Of a stretch of 64,000 bases of DNA, positions 49,114 through 61,078 are shown in pieces. A program made the translations under genes and the position numbers. The notes under the pieces are model-generated. The model searched no databases. It saw only the letters and a list, made by a program, of their open reading frames with translations, and had not been told where the DNA came from. Source of the DNA: Microplitis mediator (Eukaryota > Arthropoda > Insecta > Hymenoptera > Braconidae). Location: positions 4,459,697 to 4,523,696 of the forward strand of contig NC_079971.1 of NCBI RefSeq assembly GCF_029852145.1, in the 5' to 3' direction. Positions within the stretch are counted from its first letter, which is position 1. Each line of letters starts with the position of its first letter.

Positions 49114-49330
49114 GGGTAGAGGTACCGGTTTTGGCCACTTTAGAGCCAGCTTTGGACACTCAAAAAATTTGAATAAAATAATTTGTAAAAAACGGGATGA
49201 CACAATTAATTTTTTAAATATTTTTATCTCGCTATTAAAATAGAAATTTTATTTTACACTTTTTTATTAATTTAAATAAAGCATTGAATGTCCAAAAATG
49301 AAGCAATGGCCACAAATGGTACCTCTACCC
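49114..49330. mobile_element. GGGTAGAGGTACC-family MITE, 217 bp, with visible empty site
   Basis: The ends GGGTAGAGGTACCGG and GGTACCTCTACCC are inverted, flanked by TA on both sides (49,112-49,113 and 49,331-49,332). The host sequence on either side, TCTAAGGCA and CTTTGAACC, is found joined by a single TA in the opposite arm of the surrounding inverted repeat (mirror of 50,254-50,283). That gives the pre-insertion sequence and shows a TA target duplication, as in Tc1/mariner-type transposition. Confidence 0.9.
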
Positions 49331-49882
49331 TACTTTGAACCTAAATAAACATTGAAAACCCACATTAGGATTTTCAGGACATAATTGTAAAAGCTTGAGA
49401 TGGACCTACTTAGACTTACAAAGGCTTAAATTGAATCTACTTGGAATTATGGAGGCATGAATCAGACCTGCGTAGACATAAATCGTGAAACGAACGTACG
49501 TAGATTTAACAGAAGGAAGGATTTGCAAGAAATGCTACAGAAAAGTAAAATCGTGAAATTCGCGGACTACTGGAGAATTGATGCAAGTGATCTAGTCATC
49601 TCTCCAATAAGCGAATGACGCCCAAGGGTAGATTGGGCCCCACAGGCAGACTGGGACTAACACCCTTGTAGGAAAAAAAAATATTGACAACGGGGCCGGT
49701 TTTGGCACAATACTGGGCTACCCAAGCTCGGTCTCCAAAGGTTGGTCCAAGATCCGACCAACGTTCAAGTGACGAGCCTCGGTTCGCCAGTCTTGGGCCA
49801 AGATTCAGCCAATACTCAAATAACAAGCTCTGGTTTACCAGTCTAAATAACAAATGGTACCTAAAAACCTCTGACTTCTATG

Positions 49883-49962
49883 TATAGTACAACAGCCTAG
49901 TGGATAAGACACTTGCCTAGCAGCCACGAAGGACCAGATTCGAGACCCAGCAAATGCAAAAA
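49883..49962 (+). repeat. tRNA-derived SINE-like segment
   Basis: The sequence ACAGCCTAGTGGATAAGACA resembles a tRNA A-box region, and CCAGATTCGAGACCCAGC 40 bases further on resembles the B box (GATTCGAGACC against GGTTCGANTCC). The segment between is too irregular for a functional tRNA cloverleaf and there is no CCA-adjacent acceptor match, so a SINE head or degenerate tRNA copy is more likely than a gene. Confidence 0.45.
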
Positions 49963-51194
49963 AAATTAGTTTCGTCGATCTACCTGATTTCTCTGTGTAC
50001 AAATTTATTTCCATAAGTTACCATCACGCACATGTCTACTAATATTTGTTTTTTTTTTTAATTTATTTTTAATAAGCATAGGTGCTTATTTAGCAACAGT
50101 CTTGGCACAATACTGGCTCTCGATGTTGGGCCTATTTTTTTTTCCTATAAGGGCAGAGGGTGGATTTAAAAAATTCCGAGTTCGTTCGTTTTATGATACA
50201 CGTCTTTGTAGGTCTTATTCATGCCTTTGTAAATCTACTGTAGGTTTTCAATGCTCATTTAGGTTCAAAGTATGCCTTAGATTTCGACTCGGGAAGAAAT
50301 CCTTTTTTTCTGTACATGATTTATGATTTTAAAATTTGATTGCCCTAGATTTTTTTATATAAAACCCGTTTGGTAAATAAATTCGCGTATTACTATATAC
50401 CGGTAGTAATAAAATATAGAGCGGGTGTGGGTGTGAGTACGGGTGCGGGTGCGGGCGCGGATCCACGTGAATATAAAATATTTATTTTTAATTCCTGAGA
50501 GTGACGAATGGTTTAAATTGTGTGAATTGCGGTATTAGCGGAATGTAGATGGCAATTGGGATGTGATGAAATAAAAAGTGAAATAAAAAAAAAATACTCG
50601 GAGAAAGAGAGATGAGAAGAGGGAACACCCCCGCTGGACATAAAAATCACACGCAACAGGTCGTTAGCGGAGTTCGCCCTTGAAGTGCATTTGCAAAGTG
50701 CGTGCACTCGAGGGAACTAATGAAACTAATGTTACGTCTAACGTAATACAAGTTTACTTGGAGGTATGATATGAGATATGATACGTTACATACTCGGATA
50801 TAAATAAAATAAATAAAAAAATTAAAACTGGTAATTAAAATCTCTAAGGTTCATTAAAAGTAACAAAACTTAATATGATACTTAAAAAATGTTTACAGTA
50901 GAGAGGCTGGATGTGTGCATGGGTATAACGAGCCACCGTCGGCGATGAAAATCTCATTTATTTATTGGCGTCAATCATCAGATTAATCGCTTGCAGCCTC
51001 TTCATTTAATACACACGCCTTTAGTCTCTCGATATCTCTCTCTTAGGTCTCTTGGTCGTCTGCTCGTTTGGTTTATTATACTCGTGCCAACATTTAATGT
51101 CATTTAAAATAATTAAATCAATTTACTACATTCAATTATTAACTCTGATTAATTTTTAACAATCGAGACATAGATATTTTAACTTTTTTTTTAT

Positions 51195-51415
51195 TTAATC
51201 ACCAATTTTCACTCGCCCCAAGAAAATTTTCACTTGTCCCAATAAATTTTTTGCATTATGAATCGAAAAAAAAAATTATTGAGGCAAGAAAAAATTTTTT
51301 AGTGTAAGAATTTCTTGTGACAAAGAAATTTTTTCTAGTCCTGAGGAAATTTTTGCTTTCATTTCATAATGAAAAATTTTTCTTGCGCCAAGAAATTATT
51401 TTTTTCTGTGTAATA
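51195..51415. repeat. AAGAAATTTTTC-type repeat with CTGTGTAAT end
   Basis: The segment runs from CCCCAAGAAAATTTTCAC through CATTTCATAATGAAAAATTT to GCCAAGAAATTATTTTTTTC and CTGTGTAAT. The block TTCATTTCATAATGAAAAATTTTTCTT-like is shared with 49,050-49,085, so a second copy of this family sits inside the composite element to the left. Confidence 0.6.
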
Positions 51416-53218
51416 TTTGTCAAATATATGAGGCGACGATTATTGTGCCCTGATTTTTAAATTTAGTACCACACGATATATTTATTGATACTTTTATAAG
51501 CAGCCGCAATGAAAAAAATCCATAATTTTTAAGAAAGAATTTTTTTTTAATTTTGAAAGTTAAATTTCATTTTCGTATATTTTTTTTTTTAGTTATGTAT
51601 ATTTTTATTCATATTTATGTACGTAAGGATAATTATTGAGTTTATTTTTTAAATTTACGTCGCATTTTAAATTTTCGCGGTAAAATAATTTTTTAAATTA
51701 TGAGTTTTTTTATTTTTATCAGTTTGATTTCTTAGTAAGTATCCAGAGTATATTTATATATATATAATTATAAATTCATCAACACCAAAATTTTTTGCAA
51801 CTCAAAGCAGTAGAAATAAATACGAATTTTTTTTTAAGCAAAATATATAAATAATTAAATAAAAAAAATAATAACAGTAAAAAAATTTTTGTTTATTTTT
51901 ATCAGCAAAATTTCATCAAGAAAATCATGATAAAAAAATGAATCAGCTATTTTACGATTTCCTCAATAAATTCGTCAGCTAAAGAAATAATTAAGGCTCA
52001 AAGTGGAGATTCTATTTCGATAATAATTAAGATATATCGAAGTGAGATTGATAAACTCGAAAAACAAATAATTGTCACCCTCCCACATAAATACATTTTT
52101 TTCTATACATCCATTTATCTGACAGTAAACAAGGGGTTGAACTACAAGTCAAACTGATAAAAAATAATGAGTTTTTTTTTTAAATTTATTATTTAAAAAG
52201 TTTGTTTATTAATTTATGTCAGTTTATTGTATATCTACAAAACGAAAAAGCAGTTCTGGCAAAGGAGAGACGAAGGAGGAGAATAGTACAGTATCGATCC
52301 ATATCCCATGGCTTGGGGATAGTCTACATATATATGTATATAGAACCAGAGGTTGGCCAGTACAACTCCCCTTCTCATTTGCTATCCTCGTCACGCGCCC
52401 TTTCCATTACACCGTCACCGTGACACGAGGACGAGGGTGATACGCAACCCAGAACCCTGAGTATAATCGCGACGTAACGGGAACGCACCAATTGCAAATG
52501 GTCAGTATATAGTATCTATTGTATTATATACATGTATATATGTATGTATGTGTGTATGTAGACCCTTTGATATTCCCTCGTGTGATTATTTCAATTATTT
52601 GATCCTGTGTAAAAACATTTTTTTAAAACTTTTCAGCTTTCAATTTCGTCAGCACTATTTATTTTTCGCAATAAATTTTTTTATACGTCGACTTACACCT
52701 GTTGCAAATATCACACATGCTTTACACCAAATTCACAGCAATGCAATGCAATGCAATAAAAACAAAATCAATTACTACATATTCATATATATATGACTAT
52801 ATGTATATTTGTAGGATAAAAATAATAAACAAATTTCGTCTTATTGTCTCGTACGGACGATCGATTGCTGGCACGAGAAAGCGGCTTCGCGTGCGGGTGC
52901 GATCGTTAATTCGCCGGAAAATTTAAACATTTTTTTGGCACTTTGCAATTTGAATCATTATATTTATTGATCATCGGGCATATTACTATGAGTAGTGTAA
53001 TTTTTATAATACTTGGTATCAAGTGATTGAAAATTTTATATTAATTAGTATCAAAATAGGGCGCGAAATGTCAAAATATTTGAAAAACAAAATTTTTATA
53101 ATTTTTCTTCATTTGGAAAACAAAAAAATTTTTGACGTGGAATTTTTCTCCATAAAGTGAGAAAATTTACTCAGTCGAAATTTTTCCATAACAAAAAAAT
53201 TGACCCTGTAATAAAATA

Positions 53219-53445
53219 GGGTAGAAGTACCATTTGTGGCCACTGCTCTGTTTTCGGACATTTAATACTTTATTTTAATCAATGAAAACATATTGTTAAA
53301 AAATTCCATTATAATATTGTGTTATAAGTATCTCCAAAAACATTCAAAAAATTAATTATGTCATTGCGTTTTTTAAAAATTATTTTATTTCAAATTTCTA
53401 AGTGGCCAAAACTGGGTCTAAAAGCTAAAAACGGTACTTCTACCC
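53219..53445. mobile_element. GGGTAGAGGTACC-family MITE, 227 bp
   Basis: The ends GGGTAGAAGTACCATTTG and AAAACGGTACTTCTACCC are inverted, and both share the A-to-G change (GAAGTACC/GGTACTTC), so the arms have stayed matched. TA flanks both ends (53,217-53,218 and 53,446-53,447). Internal phrases match the other copies. Confidence 0.85.
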
Positions 53446-54769
53446 TATTGGCTAAAATAATTGTCATAAAGCAAATGATGTATTTCAATTCACAAATTAT
53501 TCATTCCCTCACATGAAATTTTGTTTTCACATTTTTTATAAAATTCCAAACTAAAATTAGGCCATTTATTGAACCATTAGCTGTTACTTTGAGGTGATAA
53601 AAATTGAAAACAATTGTCAAACTAATGTACGTACGATAAAGCATGATTTCGACATTGATTTAAAAAAAATGTTAATATACATATCTAGATATACCGATAT
53701 ATAGACATACAAGAATAATAATATAAGATAACGCGAGTAAAAAAAGGAACAAAGAGATTTTTTGTCATGAGTAGTTCAGCAGCAATTGTCGAGTGTGTCA
53801 CGTTGACATATTGCCGTAAGCATTGTGAGTAATATACCAGTACCTACAGTATTAATACAAATACTGTACAGAGAACACAATTGTATTGTGTGTTACAGTG
53901 TGTGCAAGAGTGAAGTAGATAGTCTTGGTCTCGGAGTTGTAACCGGAGCACATCGGCGATGACGTAAACGCAAATCCGAAGCCCAGTGGGAAAACTGGCA
54001 GCGTAATGCAGTTACGTGCCTATCTGCTTTGCGGCACGTGGCTCTATATCTTTCTTGTCTCCTGGTGCACTATTACTATAACTCGGCCTCTTTTTTACTT
54101 TTTTTTATTCTTTATGCCTCACACACCCACCAATCACACATCCACCCTCACCCTCACCCTCGCCCTCACTCTCGCCCGTACTCACATTTACTCACTTACT
54201 CATTCTTAACATACATTTAGTCTTACACCTTCTCTTTCTCCTACTAGTCCCTCAGTTTATTTTTTATTCCCCTCGTGACCACCAAGCCAATATCTTTTGT
54301 CCAGCGTTCTCGATATTTTCTCGCCGCCATTTAGCGCACAAGCAAACCGAGCAAACGACATCTCACGTAATCCGTCTCGCTCTATTTTTCTACATCACGT
54401 GATTTTATTCTGAGCTGAGCCGCGACAATTAATTACTTTTGTCGGCAATTTAAACGCAAAGATAACAAAAAAAAAAATAAAAAGTAAAACTAAAACTAAA
54501 TCAAATCAATTTAAATAAATTCAGAGACTGGCATCTACTTGAGTATTCTCGTCTGTGGCGCAATAAATTAAATTAAATTCACAATTTTACAGTGAAAATA
54601 ATTATCTTTAATCACCTGTCTGTCTTTTCACTGTCTACTAACGTGCATTTAAAATTTTTCAAGACTTGCTCTAGTCCTTGATAACAAGACAGACGATTTC
54701 TTCCATCAACATGGACTCGATTTTTTTTCCCACGAGACATGAGTATTCTAGTTATCTCGTAATCGATAT

Positions 54770-55620
54770 TCATGTATCCACGTCAACCTGTCGACGCAAT
54801 ATCCACACGGGGGGTCGTCGATTGTCCCTCAATAGCAGCCTCAGTACGTCTGTACCTATTCCTTGCCTCTCATTCTCTCTCTTGTTGTTGTGGTCGGTCT
54901 CTCGCTTATTGGTGGCTCTGCGGCCAAGCGTCGCCCAGCGTATTAACTGCGTCGCAATTAGCATATTCCTGGGCGAGACGGCGACTATACTAGGCCAGCA
55001 CGTGCATTGCTCGGCTCTCCTCAGTCGCTTTGTCCTGCTCCTATTCCCTTCATTATGCAGCACAGGCATCACAACTACCCCCTACTTGCGCTAAAGGGCA
55101 AAAGTGCCGGTAAAGTTTAAAATTAATGCTCTCCCATGTTCATGTTTCTCTTGATATGACGACAAAAAGTAAAAAAAAAAAAAAAAAAACAGAAAAAAAG
55201 CAACTTGGCTGAAGTAAAGTAAAAATAACGGAGGATATTGATGACGCCGATAATGACGTTGTCGATGATGTTGATGACGACAATAACGATCGTGGCGAAT
55301 ATTTCTTGCCGCTGCCTACTCTACTTCGGGTGTTGCCATGACGACGTGTGCTTTACCCGGGATCGAAAGGAGATCCTGGACCAAGGAGGGATGCCAACGA
55401 GGACACCTTTTCTGCGTTCTTCAAACTCCAAAGTGAAGCTCTTCTTCTTCGTTGCTCTCTTTGCTCTTGTCCCAGTCCTCTCCTCAGTTATCACTCCCGG
55501 TCTCTGTCTCTCCCATCTCTTCTGTCTACTCATCTTCAGACCAACTCATTTTGGGCTGTATCTGAAGATTCAACGACTTGCTACCAGACATTCTGCTATC
55601 GATCCACCAGACTTTTAATA
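54770..55620. other. GC-richer blocks within the probable nemo 5' intron
   Basis: Two blocks (54,770-55,090 and 55,320-55,620) are markedly less AT-rich than their surroundings and have long open frames on both strands (138, 126 and 100 residues). None shows a recognisable domain, and the reading direction is not consistent between the blocks. They may be conserved intronic enhancers, a non-coding transcript, or exons of an unrecognised nested gene. Confidence 0.35.
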
Positions 55621-57769
55621 CTGATAGCACTTGTATCAACCGGGCTCAGCTTTTAACTCATACACGTTATTATTATCATCATCTTTGTACAGCAAAATAC
55701 CCAGACAGACAGACAGTGCAATTTAAAACCACCAGCAAGTCAACTGGAATCCAAATAGTGTTAAATGTCTGATACTTTCTAGGCCCAGTTGACCTTGGAC
55801 ACGATGCTAAAGTTCCGGTTGGTCAGTATCTAAGTACCGTAATGCGGCGAAAAAAAATAAATGACTTTTACGAGCAGTCTTGGCGAAAAGACGAACCTCG
55901 CAGCGAATTCAGCCGCTGGTATTGATAATTATAAAAAGGTTTTTAGTGGCTTATTACTAAGCCGGCTTCCACAGATTGGATCGAATATGGCGAGGCCTTG
56001 GGACGACTAATATAATAGCAAACACCAAGACTCTGGTCTTGTCTAGTCGACTTTGACTTGGTATCAGTTATATTATAGAAGCCCCTGGTTATCCTCGGCT
56101 CCATTCTCTCTCTCTCTAGTCTCCAGCCAGTGTCTTATATCTATACTGGCTCTGATGCCTTTACTTTCCATCTGGATCTCTACACTCAACTCAACTCTTG
56201 CCCTGCCAATAAAACTCGGCTCACTCTGATCCTATAGTAAAGTTCCACGATCCATACCAATGCGTCATAATTTTACTTTATATATAAATATGTGGACGAT
56301 AATTTATTTTTGCTGTTATCAGTTTCACCCAAAAAATATCTGGACTTTTATCAAAATTGTCGCAATAAAATTTTATAAAAATAGCGGGTTTTTTTTTTAT
56401 CACAATTTTCATTGTGAAATTCTGCTGACCCATATATTTGATAAAAAATATATCAATTTTCTCTTTTAATCATTAAAATTAAATAAAAAAAAATTTCACG
56501 TTACCAATTAATTTTTGGGTCAAAAATCACCAAAAAATTTTTCTTTGTTTCATAAATTAAATTTTCCTTCATAGCAAATTAATATTCATATTTTTGTTTG
56601 ATTGACAAATGAGTTAATTAACAAACCAACAAAATTTGATTAAAAACAAAATGACCACTAGAAATTAAAAAAAAATTAGACCAACTTGATATATTTATTT
56701 ATATATTAGCATTTAAATTGCATTGGTTGGTCAGACACCCACCATGGGAAAAGTCGATAGGATGAACAAAAACCGCCACATCCTGTCGTAACTTTTATGC
56801 ACTCATCTTTTATTTCTTTCTTGTATTATATATTATTTAAAAATAAATAAAAATAATTTTTATTCTATACAATGTATGTTAAACTCGCACCTGACACGCA
56901 CCTGGCAATCCTGACACACCGCACGAGTAGAGCAATGTTATTTCTTGTTGCATAAACCCTACACATTCACCTTATCCTCATTTTTATTTCTTTTTCTTAT
57001 TCATCTTTCCTTAAAACATCTGGAAGTCCTCCAGACTATCGTGTGGTATTAAATTTTTGGCTCATTTGCTCGTGAATAATTTACTACTACAAGGTTTCCA
57101 TAAGTTTTTGGCATCTTTTTGCTTCCTAACAGCTGCTATGTAGCTCGCAAAATACCATAGGAATTAAAAAAATTATATTTCAGAATTGGTTCAGTTTTCC
57201 AGCTGCGATTCGCGCGAATTAAAACAAAGTGTTTTTAAAAATATCAATAGTATCCTACTACAGTCGACTCGATACTTTGCAAACATCAGGTAAGTCGAGA
57301 CCAAATACAAAACAAAGTCTTCAGGATACTGATAATGATAACACACGATGATTATAAACTATCAATGATAAGGCCGATGGTACGAAATTAAATATTTACT
57401 TGACTATGGAAAATAAAAGTACACGGAAATATATTTTGAAATAAAACAATAATTTTATAGTTAATAATACTATGGACCTTGACATCTTTTCGCAATTTAG
57501 CTTCTCATCATCATAATTATCAACAGTAGCAGAATTTAAAAACCCTCAGGGCTCTAGATTTACTAATAGTACAGTAATTGCAATGAGAACTGAATAACTT
57601 TTAAATTGTTTGTGTCACCATTCAATCTCTTTCGACACGACTTTTATTTTAAAATTATTCAAATTTCGTAATCAAACCAACTACAGCTGAAGTAGATTTT
57701 TTTGAAAATCTGTAGGCTGTTACTTAATTTGTTCATTTTTTAAATTTTCCCGGGTAAAAAAAATGATCT

Positions 57770-58020
57770 ACAGTTGACTTAAATGGATACTAGACTCAAA
57801 AATTTGCGGAGTGGACGCGGATCAAAACTGGAGTGGGTGATTTTTCATTCATTTGATTCTTTCGGAGTGAAATTCACTCCAAAGGAGTTCATATTCACAC
57901 AAAAAACGACTCGAAGTAGATGCTGATTTAAATAAAATCCAAATTACTCCGCTGAAAAAAAAACTCACGATTTGTTTCGTGGGCGAAGTGATTTTTCTTT
58001 TAAACTCCGGAAATCCGAAT
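57770..58020. repeat. Diverged relative of the CACTGTAAAAA element family
   Basis: Shares GATTTAAATAAAATCCAAAT, the ACTCC(G/A)-containing phrases and the GGAGTGAA/TTCACTCC mirrored pair with the element at 23,189-23,456. The termini are no longer recognisable. Confidence 0.45.
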
Positions 58021-59879
58021 GTTTTTCATTCATTTTTGACTTCCTTTTGGTTAACTCGACCTACTTGTCATCCATTTGAGTCAAAAAAAGTCAAATTTAT
58101 TTTTTTTAGGTCTAGTGAGAAAATAAAATTTCCAAGGAAATTACTTTTGAATAACTGCAGCATATTTATGAAAAATTACTCTTGTAACTTTTCAAATGTA
58201 ATTATAATTAATAAATGCTGATTTTTTTTTCACAGAAAATATTAATCATTCATTAAATGTAACATATTTTCATTTAAATTAATTTTCTAATAATGTTCAC
58301 AGGTAATAATTATAAACATGAGAAATGCGAAAAGAAAGTTAATAAATATAATCCCTGAAGATTTAATATTTTATAACTTGTGTTATTTATTTTTTTTTTT
58401 TTTTTCTTATAAATTTTTATTTTTGGAGTCTAATTACTTGTATCAAAAATAACTGTCAGAAAAATTCCACTAATTAAGAAACTCATCAAAAGTTACTTTT
58501 TTCGGGTATTAGATTAAAATTCAAATTCAAAAATATCTACTAATTTTTATCACATTTAATTATTAATCTTTATCAAATAATTAACCCACCAAAAAATATG
58601 AAAAACAACAGTACATTTAAATTCAAAATTCTATGTCCAAACTGACGATTTCCAATTTATACATAATTTTTTTTTTACTCAATCTATTAAAACGTTAAAT
58701 TTCTTATATAATAATAAACTATTGGTAATACTCGTATGTCAAAATCAATGACCAGAAAACCCGAGTTTCTAATTACTGGCACATAAAAATTTATATCATC
58801 ATAGAAAAGTTTATTTTAAAAAAACTTTATGTAATAAAATAAATAGACGTCAATAATTACGACCTGACATTTTAAAAATAAAACCCATCATTTTCCAAAA
58901 ATACTTTTAAACTTTTCCGAAGTTAAATTTTCTACTTCAGAAAAAAATACAGTTATATAGACATTAAAGTAAACTTGTAAACTACCTAGACAATTACCTA
59001 CATAAATTACTCAATCCATAGCCCGCATTCTAAAGATCTATGGGCTATGGTCGTCTTTATACCCGTCTAAACCTAAGTCTCTTTGCTTGTAATTGTCCCA
59101 TTGACCAACCGGAAACTACAGAATTATAAAAGAATTGTAATTTGAATATAATCCATAGCTCCCTTAATTGACTTTCAAACTCTCCCATTATATTCCATTG
59201 AAATTTATTTGTGCCTCAGGCTTAACTTCAAGTACCGATGCTTGTACGAGTACTTAAAGACACGTAGCCATAATTTCTGGGTAATCCACACACGATTTTA
59301 CAAGGCATGGACACACGTGGCCTAATCTCAGACACCAATTGGACGTCGTGTTATCGATTATCGTCAGCGCCCCCTCAAACACGTTTTCCGATGACGTAGA
59401 TGCCAAAGATTTCGGTCAGCTCGTTTTATTATATTTTTTCGTTTATATCAACATACATTTATTGGAGAACGTGAAAACTTGCCTCACTTCTTTCGCTTTC
59501 TTCTCTGATAGTGATTTGTCTCGCCTAATGTAAGAACTGTACGACTACGAGTACAAAACTAGCTTTCACCTCGTGCCTTCTTCCGGAACGCTTCTGCTAT
59601 TCGTTAATACATACATACATACATACATACATACATGTATATTTTATGTATAGAGAACAACAAATAAAATATTATTTTCAGTCCAGCCAATTATAGATTG
59701 TGAAATAAATTCAATAGTTTTAACTGTTTAAATACCACGTATGGTTATGAAAAGTTTTTAATCTACTTTGGAGTGCACGTGAGCTCGCAGGTGGGCTTTA
59801 AGTATATATTAGATCGTTAGAAAAAAATTATTTTCTTACATATATTTCAAAAGGTACTTTAACAAATAATGAAAATCCT

Positions 59880-60080
59880 AAAACCTCAGCTCATTGTCTC
59901 AAAAATTGACCTGGCGTATGGGAGGGGGGGGGGGTAACTTTCAGGTAATGGCACTAATGACCTTTTAGTAGGAAATTAACTTTCCTACAAGACCATGAAA
60001 CCTAAATTCAGAAAAATTTTCCTGTGTATTTTAAATGGGAAAGGGGACCCCCCTCCCCCGTGCACCAGCTCAATTTTTAA
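59880..60080. repeat. Single copy of the GGAAATTAA core with G/C-run flanks
   Basis: Contains TAGGAAATTAACTTTCCTAC, the same core as the 185-190-bp arrays, here as a single copy. A run of ten or more G (about 59,924-59,935) and a C-rich counterpart (CCCCCCTCCCCCG near 60,050) flank it, and TCAAAAATTGA/TCAATTTTTAAA phrases are mirrored, so the whole segment folds back. Confidence 0.6.
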
Positions 60081-60186
60081 AATATTGAGCTGAAATTTTA
60101 GGAGGATTTTCTTTGTTTATTGAAGTATCTTCTGAGGTATTTAGTCTAGAAGAAATTTTTTCTGACAGTCTAATATATATATATTA

Positions 60187-61078
60187 GGGTGGCGCAAAAA
60201 AACCGACTTTTTTTTTTTTCGAGTATCTTATGAAAATTTGTTGTTTTAAGATGTTTTAAGAAGCCTCTCCAAAAATCAGCTCGATAAAAAATTTTCAAGA
60301 GGTAGCTCACGAATTTCGAAAATATCAAAAATGATGGAAATTCGGATTTTTATTTCTAAATTTTTTTATTTCTCATGGTAGCAATAGTTTATATTTGTAA
60401 AATTATGACCATGCTGAAAACTTTAGCCAAAAATTTGAATATTTAAACGGTGCTTTAGAATTTTGAATATTAACTGATAATATGTAATTAATACTTTGAA
60501 TTAGTTTTTATATTTTTTTACAACTCAATTATTGTCATTTCACTTAAATATAACTTTTGCATAACCGAAAATATACAGGACAGTCTCGAACAATAAAATT
60601 TGGTAAGTTTTGAATGAGCGAAAAAACCTACAAATGGAATTAAAAAATAAAAAAGTATGTAAAAAACTTGATATTTCTATTTCTCGGGTTATATTTTCAT
60701 TCATTGTCATGCAAATTGGTGGTGAAAAAATCGAGAAGCTTTATTATTAATATTTAAGGGTCGCTCAAAAACATCCAAAAGACAGCACTCGGAAACATTC
60801 AAAATTCTTGAGCGAGGTTTAAATATTCAAATTTTGGGCTTAAATTTTCAGCGTAGTCATGATTTCACAAATATAAACTATTGCTGCCGCGAGAAAGACA
60901 AAAATTTGAAAGAAAAAATTCGAATTTCGATCATTTTTGATATTTTCAAAATTCGTGAGCGACCTCTTGAAAATTTTTTATCGAGCTAATTTTTGGAGAG
61001 GCTTCTTAAAACATCGTAAACCAACAAATTTTCATAAGAGACTCGAAAAAAAAAATAGTCGGTTTTTTTGGGTCACCC
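60187..61078. mobile_element. Long-TIR element, 892 bp, with GGGTGGCGCAAAAAAACC ends
   Basis: The left arm (60,187 to about 60,450) is mirrored by the right arm (about 60,820-61,078): ends GGGTGGCGCAAAAAAACCGA and TCGGTTTTTTTGGGTCACCC, then inner blocks such as AGAAGCCTCTCCAAAAATCA against TAATTTTTGGAGAGGCTTCT. TA flanks both ends. The central 370 bp is unique AT-rich sequence with no intact transposase. Tc1/mariner-type mobilisation is inferred from the TA duplication and terminal pattern. Confidence 0.8.

Larger units (their letters stand above)
48373..50321. mobile_element. Composite inverted-repeat element containing at least three nested insertions
   Basis: The outer ends ACAGAAAAAAAAGGATTTCTT (from 48,375) and AAGAAATCCTTTTTTTCTGT are mirrored. 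Inside, the left arm (49,091-49,112 and 49,331-49,480, starting CCCGAGTCGAAATCTAAGG) is the mirror of 50,190-50,293. The left arm has been interrupted by a segment related to 51,200-51,415, by the foldback element at 48,439-48,993 and by the MITE at 49,114-49,330. The core (49,600-50,160) repeats the phrase TTGGCACAATACTGG in direct orientation and contains a SINE-like tRNA piece. Confidence 0.75.

Noticed and set aside
54678..55094. 138-residue plus ORF with an overlapping 100-residue minus ORF
   Set aside because: No domain, and both strands are open because of GC-richer composition; no acceptor and donor pair fits.
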